Program-made: the position numbers and the translations under genes
Notes under the pieces: model-generated
Database searches by the model: none
Told to the model about the DNA's origin: nothing
The model's input: the letters and a program-made list of their open reading frames with translations, nothing else
From: a bacterium
Lineage (GTDB): Bacteria > Actinomycetota > Acidimicrobiia > Spongiisociales > ZC4RG35
Assembly: GCA_024638655.1 (NCBI GenBank)
Contig: JAHEJW010000012.1
Span: 36,756-76,124 of the forward strand
Length of the DNA: 39,369 nucleotides
Direction of reading: 5' to 3'
Shown: positions 8,674 through 14,298 of the stretch, in pieces
Layout of the letters: every line of letters begins with the position of its first letter
Numbering within the stretch: the stretch's first letter is position 1

Positions 8674-9956
8674 GAGGCGGCCTCGAGAGCTTGATCGAGG
8701 TCGTCGATGATGTCCTTCACGGTCTCGATCCCGACTGAGATGCGAATCATGTCGTCACTCACACCCATCGCCTCTCTATCTGCCACCGGGACTTGCTGGT
8801 GGGTCGTCGAAGCGGGATGGATGACGAGGGTCTTGGCGTCCCCGACGTTGGCGAGATGTGAGGCCAGCTCGACGCTCTCGATGAATCGCACTCCGGCTTC
8901 GTATCCGCCTTTGAGCCCGAAAGTGAACACGGCTCCCGGGCCCTCGGGAAGATACCTGCGCGCCAACTCCGTCCATCTGTTGTCTTCGAAAATGGGATAG
9001 CGAACCCAGGCAACTCTTCGATGATTGGCCAGGTGTGTGGCGACGAGCCGGGCATTCTCGACATGACGCTTCATCCGAAGGGAAAGGGTTTCCAGACCGA
9101 GGAGCAACAAGTATGAATTGAAGGGAGAGAGCGCTGCACCGATATCCCTCATCACCTCCACACGTGCCCGCATCAGATACCCGTACTCTCGGAAGTTCTC
9201 CCAGAAGTTCAGGTCGTGATACGAGGGCGAAGGCTCACTGAGGATCGGGAATTTCCCGTTGTCATAGGGGAACGTGCCGGACTCGACGATCGCTCCCGCG
9301 ATCACCGCGCCATGCCCGCCGATGAACTTCGTCGCCGAGTGGATCACGATGTCAGCCCCGTGCTCGATGGGTCGGCACAAATACGGAGTCGCGAAGGTGT
9401 TGTCCACCACGAGGGGTATGCCGTGATCATGTGCCATCTCGGAGTATCGAGCAATGTCGAGAATGTCACATCCAGGATTCCCGATGGTCTCGGCGAAAAG
9501 TGCCTTGGTGTTCTCGGTGATCGACTTCTCCACCTGGTCGGGGTCCGAGAAGTCGACGAACGTCACGTCGATGCCCATACGTCGCACGGTTACGTTGAAC
9601 TGGGTGAACGTTCCTCCGTAGAGAGCGTTGGACGAGACGATGTGGTCGCCATCCCTCGCAATGGTCAACAGCGCAATCAGTTGGGCAGATTTCCCGGACG
9701 CGGTGGCCAACCCGCCCAATCCGCCCTCGAGCGAGGCGATTCGCTCCTCGAAGGCCGCGGTCGTGGGGTTGGAGAGTCTGGAGTAGATGTTGCCGAACGT
9801 CTGGAGTGCGAACAAGTCGGCCGCATGCCTGACGTCCTCGAAGACGAACGAGGTTGTCGCGTAGATCGGCATGGCACGCGCCCCCGTTTCCGGGTCGGGG
9901 CGCTGGCCTGCATGAATCGCCCGGGTGTCGAATCCGTATTCCTGGTCTGAGGTCAT
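8670..9956 (-). CDS. metY: O-acetylhomoserine sulfhydrylase (PLP-dependent)
   Basis: A 428-aa Cys/Met-metabolism PLP enzyme that makes homocysteine from O-acetylhomoserine and sulfide. The PLP lysine is Lys210 in HSATKFIGGHG, and the aspartate that holds the pyridine ring lies in VVDNTFATPYLC. The length (about 430, against about 380-400 for cystathionine synthases and lyases), the N-terminal DTRAIHAGQRPDP and the aromatic-rich insertion at about 235-260 (SYHDLNFWENFREYGYL) favour MetY. It lies downstream of a SAM riboswitch and the OsmC gene, which fits methionine-pathway control. A strong hairpin sits between osmC and metY. Confidence 0.92.
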   Translation of the reverse strand: MTSDQEYGFDTRAIHAGQRPDPETGARAMPIYATTSFVFEDVRHAADLFALQTFGNIYSRLSNPTTAAFEERIASLEGGLGGLATASGKSAQLIALLTIARDGDHIVSSNALYGGTFTQFNVTVRRMGIDVTFVDFSDPDQVEKSITENTKALFAETIGNPGCDILDIARYSEMAHDHGIPLVVDNTFATPYLCRPIEHGADIVIHSATKFIGGHGAVIAGAIVESGTFPYDNGKFPILSEPSPSYHDLNFWENFREYGYLMRARVEVMRDIGAALSPFNSYLLLLGLETLSLRMKRHVENARLVATHLANHRRVAWVRYPIFEDNRWTELARRYLPEGPGAVFTFGLKGGYEAGVRFIESVELASHLANVGDAKTLVIHPASTTHQQVPVADREAMGVSDDMIRISVGIETVKDIIDDLDQALEAAS

Positions 9957-9978
9957 CGGTGCTCACTCACATTCTGGG

Positions 9979-10018
9979 CCGTCGTGCCGGTTGTGCGCCG
10001 GCACAGCTGGCACGACGG
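9979..10018 (-). terminator. Long hairpin between osmC and metY
   Basis: The 40 bases fold almost completely. The outer arms CCGTCGTGCC and GGCACGACGG are perfectly complementary, and the inner part continues through two G-U wobbles and GTGC/GCAC, giving an 18-bp stem with a 4-nt loop (9997-10000). No U-tract follows on the minus strand, so it may be a processing or stability element, an attenuator, or a factor-assisted terminator that lowers metY relative to osmC. Confidence 0.6.
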
Positions 10019-10031
10019 CGCAATGACTCCT

Positions 10032-10550
10032 TCAGCCCAGATCGACCGAGACCGGAATCGCCCTTTGCAGGGTGTGCCCTACGGGTGAGGTCGCTACAAC
10101 CTTGCGATGGAGCTCGTTGATCTCATCCGCCGAGGCCTCGCTCTCGATGGAGACTCGAGCCTGGATCGTTTCATACCCGGCGTGGCCATCAGCCAGTCCG
10201 AGAAACGTATGGAGGTCGAGGTCGCCTTCCAACTCGATACGGAGGCTCTGCAGCTCGATGCCGGCAGCCGTGGCGTTGGCTGCATATCCGACCGCAAGGC
10301 AGTTGCCCAGTGCCCCCAGCAGCTGCTCTACCGGGTTCGGAGCAGTGTCGTCACCGCCCAGAGCCACCGGCTCGTCGGACGGCACAGGGGCGAAATCCCG
10401 GCTCTTCGCTTCGGAGCGGAAGCCGCCCTTCCAGTCGACTGTCGACTTCCAGATCGTTCCCGCCACGCTGGGGTCCGCCTGGATTGCGCCGGCAAGTTGG
10501 CCGACAGCCTCTATGTCTACCGAATTGAGTTTGTTGATCGTTGTCGTCAT
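10032..10550 (-). CDS. OsmC-family protein
   Basis: A 172-aa OsmC/Ohr-fold protein. Typical members are thiol-dependent peroxidases. The family core DFAPVPSDEPVALGGDDTAPNPVEQLLGALGNC is present, with the reactive Cys84 at the start of the central helix. The second cysteine of classical OsmC/Ohr is absent: the corresponding ATSPVGHTL has Ser, as in a monothiol subgroup. The ATG has AAAGGA 7 nt upstream. The gene heads an operon with metY and a CoA-binding gene behind a SAM riboswitch, so a role in sulfur handling rather than simple peroxide defence is inferred. Confidence 0.85.
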   Translation of the reverse strand: MTTTINKLNSVDIEAVGQLAGAIQADPSVAGTIWKSTVDWKGGFRSEAKSRDFAPVPSDEPVALGGDDTAPNPVEQLLGALGNCLAVGYAANATAAGIELQSLRIELEGDLDLHTFLGLADGHAGYETIQARVSIESEASADEINELHRKVVATSPVGHTLQRAIPVSVDLG

Positions 10551-10560
10551 ATCGATGTCC
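10551..10560 (-). promoter_or_regulatory. RBS-proximal half of a long-range inverted repeat
   Basis: Minus-strand GGACATCGAT lies directly before the osmC ATG and includes the GGA of its Shine-Dalgarno AAAGGA (10558-10563). It is perfectly complementary to the 10 nt at 10658-10667 in the same leader. Pairing would hide the ribosome-binding site. Confidence 0.6.
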
Positions 10561-10657
10561 TTTGTTCGAACGCGCGATCAGCGCGAAGGGTGTTGGTCGC
10601 ATTGGCGCCCTGAGGGTGGACTGAGTCCGCCCGAATAGGCGCGATCAATTCGACATG

Positions 10658-10667
10658 GGACATCGAT
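10658..10667 (-). promoter_or_regulatory. Anti-Shine-Dalgarno element of the SAM riboswitch leader
   Basis: Minus-strand ATCGATGTCC is the exact reverse complement of the sequence at 10551-10560 that overlaps the osmC ribosome-binding site. It lies between the SAM aptamer and the gene and is a good candidate for a translational expression platform. Confidence 0.5.
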
Positions 10668-10744
10668 GGGTGCGGGCGTCCAGAGCCCGCGGGTGATGGA
10701 GGATCAGAATCTCCAATCGCTTCTCCTTTCACTCGCCGTTCGGA

Positions 10745-10760
10745 GCCTCCCGGAGGAGGC
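10745..10760 (-). repeat. Hairpin downstream of the SAM aptamer
   Basis: A 6-bp perfect stem, GCCTCC/GGAGGC with a 4-nt loop, lies in the leader between the aptamer and the anti-Shine-Dalgarno element. No U-run follows, so it is more likely part of the leader fold than an intrinsic terminator. Confidence 0.4.
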
Positions 10761-10817
10761 CCTCTTGATCACGCGCTCTACTCGGAGCGCCGCGAGCGGG
10801 AGAACCCGTCTCGGCTA

Positions 10818-10896
10818 CTCATCGGTCAGGCATTGGCACCGCTCTTGACGGTTGCCGCGGCTTCACAGGGCCTGTCCCTCCGCCGCTCTAGATGAG
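10818..10896 (-). ncRNA. SAM riboswitch (S-box superfamily, SAM-IV-like)
   Basis: On the minus strand the P1 arms CTCATC (10896-10891) and GATGAG (10823-10818) enclose the S-box core in the right order: TAGAG, then GGCGGAGGGACAGGCCC, GAAGCC, GCGGCAACC and GGTGCCAATGCC. The P4 hairpin that SAM-I riboswitches carry between P3 and P1 is missing; only TGACC is there. Instead an imperfect hairpin lies just 3' of P1 at about 10789-10815 (GCCGAGACGGG / CCCGCTCGCGGC). That layout is the SAM-IV type known mostly from actinobacteria. It precedes osmC-metY-CoA-binding, so repression by SAM of homocysteine synthesis is expected. Confidence 0.87.
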
Positions 10897-10915
10897 CGCG
10901 TCTATGTGACGAGCA

Positions 10916-10944
10916 AGTACAGCAACCTCCGGGCCCTACGTCAA
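10916..10944 (-). promoter_or_regulatory. Promoter for the riboswitch-osmC-metY operon
   Basis: Minus-strand TTGACG (10944-10939) and TGTACT (10921-10916) are separated by 17 nt, a near-consensus sigma-70-type pair. The expected start lies about 10 nt before the riboswitch P1. The region sits directly after the MFS transporter stop. Confidence 0.6.
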
Positions 10945-10948
10945 GGGT

Positions 10949-12169
10949 TCAAATGATTGGGGACCCCGCCCGAGCCTGCTCGATCGACTGATTCGAAGTG
11001 ATGCGCCACGTCACCATGAGCATCGCGATGAAGGCGACAGCAGCAAGCAGAAACGGGGCACGCAGACCAAAGGTCGCCGCCACCACCCCGCCCAGGAGTG
11101 CTCCCAATGGTTGGCTCCCCCACGCAAGCAGTCGAGCCGCCCCGGCCACCCGGCCCCGGGTCTCGTCGGGTGTCAATTCCTGGCGAAGGGACACCGAGAC
11201 CACATTCCAGGACGTGATGAGCAGCCCGAACAGGGCCATGAGCGCACCGGCGATCCACGGGCTGGATATGAAGAAGAACCCACCCGATGCGAATACCTGA
11301 AGCCCGACAGCCAGCCTGAGAGTGTTTCCTGATCCGATGAATCCGACGAGATGTGGTGCCGCGACAGCACCTACGAGCCCACCTACTCCCAACGACGCCA
11401 AGAGCACACCAAATATGGCATCTGGGACGCCCAGGATGTCCTGGGCGTATAGAACGAAGATGCTGATGATCCCGAAAGAGAAGAAGTTGGTGGTGCCCGC
11501 CATCAGGGAAAGAGTTCGCACCACCCGCTGATTCCACAGCCATCGAAGCCCACTCACGATGTCGCTGCGGAGCGAGGTCGAGCCCAGCCGTCCACTGCGG
11601 AAGGCTCCCGGGATCAGCGCGAGAAGCGCAGCGGCGACCGCGAAGGTGGCTGCGTCGACGAAGAACGGCAGTGAGGCCACCAGGGCAAAGAGCGCCGCTC
11701 CCACAGGCGGACCTACGAACGAGCCGCCGACCCATTCCAGTCCCTGGAGTCTGCCGTTGGCCGCGGGCAGGTCATCGCGTTCCACGAGCCGTGGAGTGAA
11801 GGCCTCGGCGGCCGTGTCGAAAAAGGTCTCGGCGAGGCCGAGGCCGAACGCCACCAGATAGACGGGCGTCAACCCAATGTCACCGGAGCTGATTCCCCAG
11901 GCAAGCAACCCCACTCCCGCTGCGCGAAGGACATCCGTGAAGATCATCACCCGCCTTCGATCCATCCGATCGACCAGGGCTCCAGACAGGAGAGCAAAGA
12001 GGAACCATGGCAGCCGGCCTGCGAGGGTGGCGCCGGCAACCAGCATCGGGTCGCGGGTCAGAGAGGCCACCAGCAATGGAAATGCCGCACCCATGACACC
12101 ATCACCGATATTGGAGATCCCGGCGGCGATCGACAGCTTGTCGAAGTCGGAACCAAGACGTGTTGCCAC
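10949..12169 (-). CDS. MFS transporter, exporter-like
   Basis: A 406-aa major facilitator with about 12 hydrophobic segments in two halves. The loop 2-3 motif is seen as SGALVDRMDRRRV at about 62-74, and the second half carries ELTPDETRGRVAG, both typical of the EntS/macrolide-efflux type of drug and siderophore exporters. It starts with GTG, one base after the stop of the methyltransferase gene, so it belongs to the same operon as the isoprenoid-synthase-like, peptide and methyltransferase genes. Export of the operon's product or self-protection is inferred. Confidence 0.86.
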   Translation of the reverse strand: MATRLGSDFDKLSIAAGISNIGDGVMGAAFPLLVASLTRDPMLVAGATLAGRLPWFLFALLSGALVDRMDRRRVMIFTDVLRAAGVGLLAWGISSGDIGLTPVYLVAFGLGLAETFFDTAAEAFTPRLVERDDLPAANGRLQGLEWVGGSFVGPPVGAALFALVASLPFFVDAATFAVAAALLALIPGAFRSGRLGSTSLRSDIVSGLRWLWNQRVVRTLSLMAGTTNFFSFGIISIFVLYAQDILGVPDAIFGVLLASLGVGGLVGAVAAPHLVGFIGSGNTLRLAVGLQVFASGGFFFISSPWIAGALMALFGLLITSWNVVSVSLRQELTPDETRGRVAGAARLLAWGSQPLGALLGGVVAATFGLRAPFLLAAVAFIAMLMVTWRITSNQSIEQARAGSPII

Positions 12170-12170
12170 G

Positions 12171-12983
12171 TCAGCTTCGACGCACGTCGGGCTTGATCGC
12201 GACGATCTCTCCGAATTCGATCGGCGGATCGAGATCCCTGAGCGCGAATCTCTGCCCCATCGGGGTTGGCCTCAACCCCAGAGATGCATCGAACCGGAAC
12301 ATCGCACCGGCCAGGCGCGCTGTCCCAACATCCGGCATGGCGGCTACGCGGGTCACTGCCAGTCCTGCGCCGGCGATTGCTGCCTCTGATTCGTGAAGCG
12401 ACTTCGACCCCACACAGCCCCATAGCGCGTCGAACGAGGCCATTTGTGCGAGCTGGTCGGCTCGCAGCTTTCCCCCGGTGCGAAACACGTCCTTGACGTA
12501 CAGCCGACCACCAGGGCGAAGCACCCTCGCCGCCTCACCGTAGAGAGACTCGAGATCGTCGGAATAGCCGGTGCTCTCCAGGAACATCACCAGGTCGAAC
12601 AGCTCTGACCGAAAAGGCAATTTGTGGTAGTCCGCAAGGTGGACAGTCACGCGTGCTTCCGTACCGGCTTGCTCGAGGAGCCGACGTGCGATTGTCACCT
12701 GAACCGGCGAGTTGGTGACCGCCTCGACCGAAACACGGTCGTAGTGGCCGGCGATGATCGAGGCCGGGCCCGCGATTCCGCAACCGGCGTCCAGCACGCG
12801 ATCCCCGTTCCGCACACCGGCGCGCTCGGCAAGAGCCAGGACCGACCTGGTGGGATCCTCTCGAGGAGGATGCCCGGTCTTGATCAAGCCGGCTTGGAAG
12901 ACGGGGCCGAACCCGTGCCAGAAGAGGTCAGTCCAGCGGTCGTAGAACGCAGAAGTTTCAGGGACGGTTCGTTTCAGCCCCAC
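12171..12983 (-). CDS. SAM-dependent class I methyltransferase, Erg6/UbiE-like
   Basis: A 270-aa methyltransferase. Motif I VLDAGCGIAGPA is at 63-74, the acidic loop at about 90 (SVEAVTNSP), motif II/III DLVMFLESTGYSDD, and a late RVLRPGGRLYVKDVFR. The N-terminus SAFYDRWTDLFWHGFGP resembles Erg6-like sterol and GPP C-methyltransferases, suggesting a lipophilic substrate. Its ATG overlaps the end of the small NHLP-like gene by 10 bases, and its stop is one base before the MFS start. Given the isoprenoid-synthase-like gene upstream, methylation of an isoprenoid or of the modified peptide are both possible. Confidence 0.85.
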   Translation of the reverse strand: MGLKRTVPETSAFYDRWTDLFWHGFGPVFQAGLIKTGHPPREDPTRSVLALAERAGVRNGDRVLDAGCGIAGPASIIAGHYDRVSVEAVTNSPVQVTIARRLLEQAGTEARVTVHLADYHKLPFRSELFDLVMFLESTGYSDDLESLYGEAARVLRPGGRLYVKDVFRTGGKLRADQLAQMASFDALWGCVGSKSLHESEAAIAGAGLAVTRVAAMPDVGTARLAGAMFRFDASLGLRPTPMGQRFALRDLDPPIEFGEIVAIKPDVRRS

Positions 12984-13186
12984 TTGGCGGTTGCCAGGTC
13001 CCCCAACAGCGCAGCGATGGCCTCATCGACGGCCTGAGGATCGATGTCCCGCAGACCCTGGATCTGATCTTTGCTCAGGTCATAGCCCTCCGTGCGCACG
13101 ACTGCCTCGGGATCGGCCAGGAGACGCTGTCTGAATTCGGGGTCCTGAATTGCTCTGCCGATCAGTTCGGGCGGAATCTGATCCAT
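12974..13186 (-). CDS. NHLP/Os1348-like RiPP precursor-type small protein
   Basis: A 70-aa protein with the pattern of the nitrile-hydratase-leader-peptide clan (Os1348/Franean1_4349-type): IPPELIGRAIQDPEFRQRLL, then ADPEAVV, a GYDLS step, IQGLRDIDPQAVDEAIAALL and a short tail GDLATAKWG. The pattern x-x-DP-x-FR-x-x-LL-x-DP is the hallmark. The ATG at 13186 has AGGGAG about 6 nt upstream; the longer GTG frame adds a basic leader and was not used. It overlaps the methyltransferase gene, so expression is coupled. I assigned the family by recognition, not by a search. It could be a RiPP precursor or a carrier-like helper protein. Confidence 0.72.
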   Translation of the reverse strand: MDQIPPELIGRAIQDPEFRQRLLADPEAVVRTEGYDLSKDQIQGLRDIDPQAVDEAIAALLGDLATAKWG

Positions 13187-13249
13187 TGCTCGCTCCCTTT
13201 CGATTAGGACTTGCTGAACTCTACGCAACACGCAGATCTCGGGCTGCCC

Positions 13250-14284
13250 TCAAGATAGGTCCAAGTGCTGAAAGAGAGCCGAGTACATCGCCGACGAGGC
13301 ACTATCCATCACTTGCCGGCGCTCGTCGGCCCATGCCGACAAATCGTCGACACCCATTGCTCCCGCCAGGTCCGCCGCCGAGTCGAGCTCTCGCCGGGCC
13401 TCGGCCATGATCTGGTCACACTGGCTGACCATGCCACGCCTCATCTCGGAGGCACCCTCGAGACCTCCGAGCCTCCGCACCGTGAGTGTGTAGTTGCCGG
13501 CTTCGAGATCAGCTGGCGCGTCGACGAAGTCATCGAAGATCTGCGTCGCATGGGCCAGGTGCCTCACCAGCTGAGACAGCTGCTCGGAGAGATCCCATCT
13601 CCCCTTTAGGGCCAACACGGCGCCGCCGGGGATTTCCAGCGGCTGAGACCTGCCCAGCACCGCGGCGAACTCGTCGGGCCCGTACTGCGCACCCCGCTGA
13701 TGTAGGGACCGCTCCAGCAGCATCGCCTCCGCGTAGGCCTGCCACACGGCTTCGAATCTGTGCCAGAAACTGGCGCTGGATACGTGAGTCGCGAGAAGAG
13801 CCGAATGCTTGGCCCTGAGTGTTCCTGCCAGCATCATCGCCGCTTCGGGCTGGGGCCAATCTCCGTCAAAGAAGTCGTCTTCTGCTCGAACCGACAGATA
13901 GCCGACGAGGCTCGAAGTGGAGATCGCGGACATCACATCGGCTGGGAGCGTCCCTTGCTCCCTCGTCGCCGAATCGATCCAGATGGGGAGCTCGAACAGC
14001 GGGTGACCCATCACGTTGGCATTTGGGCCATCACTCGACGGCATGAGGCCGTAATCGTGGCGTTCCATCAAGGCAATGGCCTGCGCGGCCAGGTTCACTG
14101 GAAGACTCGCGATGAAGAGGCCAACCTCGCGGATCGCCTTCTCGCCTGTTGCTACCGGATCCCAGCTCGTGCTCTCAGCCAGGCTCGAGACTGTAACCAA
14201 TCGGCCAACTGGCTGATCGCTTGATGTCCGGTCTGCGGTCAGGTCTACTCCGGGACCGCTAGATTCGGCACACACTTCGGGCAT
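13250..14284 (-). CDS. Class I isoprenoid synthase-like protein
   Basis: A 344-aa, all-helical protein with the two Asp-rich motifs of trans-isoprenyl diphosphate synthases and class I terpene synthases: DDFFD at 136-140 (in SVRAEDDFFDGD) and DDFVD at 251-255 (in HATQIFDDFVDAPADLEAGN). Both are Mg-diphosphate sites, so it should bind an allylic diphosphate. I cannot tell chain elongation, cyclisation or prenyl transfer apart. The open frame continues to 14341, but that would overlap the divergent cyclase-ATPase gene; the ATG at 14284 avoids this. It heads the operon with the NHLP-like peptide, methyltransferase and MFS genes. Confidence 0.75.
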   Translation of the reverse strand: MPEVCAESSGPGVDLTADRTSSDQPVGRLVTVSSLAESTSWDPVATGEKAIREVGLFIASLPVNLAAQAIALMERHDYGLMPSSDGPNANVMGHPLFELPIWIDSATREQGTLPADVMSAISTSSLVGYLSVRAEDDFFDGDWPQPEAAMMLAGTLRAKHSALLATHVSSASFWHRFEAVWQAYAEAMLLERSLHQRGAQYGPDEFAAVLGRSQPLEIPGGAVLALKGRWDLSEQLSQLVRHLAHATQIFDDFVDAPADLEAGNYTLTVRRLGGLEGASEMRRGMVSQCDQIMAEARRELDSAADLAGAMGVDDLSAWADERRQVMDSASSAMYSALFQHLDLS

Positions 14285-14298
14285 CCGCGCCCGTACCC

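Noticed and set aside
10547-10732. A 61-codon minus-strand frame in the riboswitch leader that ends in an ATGA overlap with osmC
   Set aside because: It starts with GTG without a good ribosome-binding site, its sequence is not protein-like (Pro/Ser/Arg mixture), and it lies in a leader with RNA elements. A coupled leader peptide cannot be excluded.
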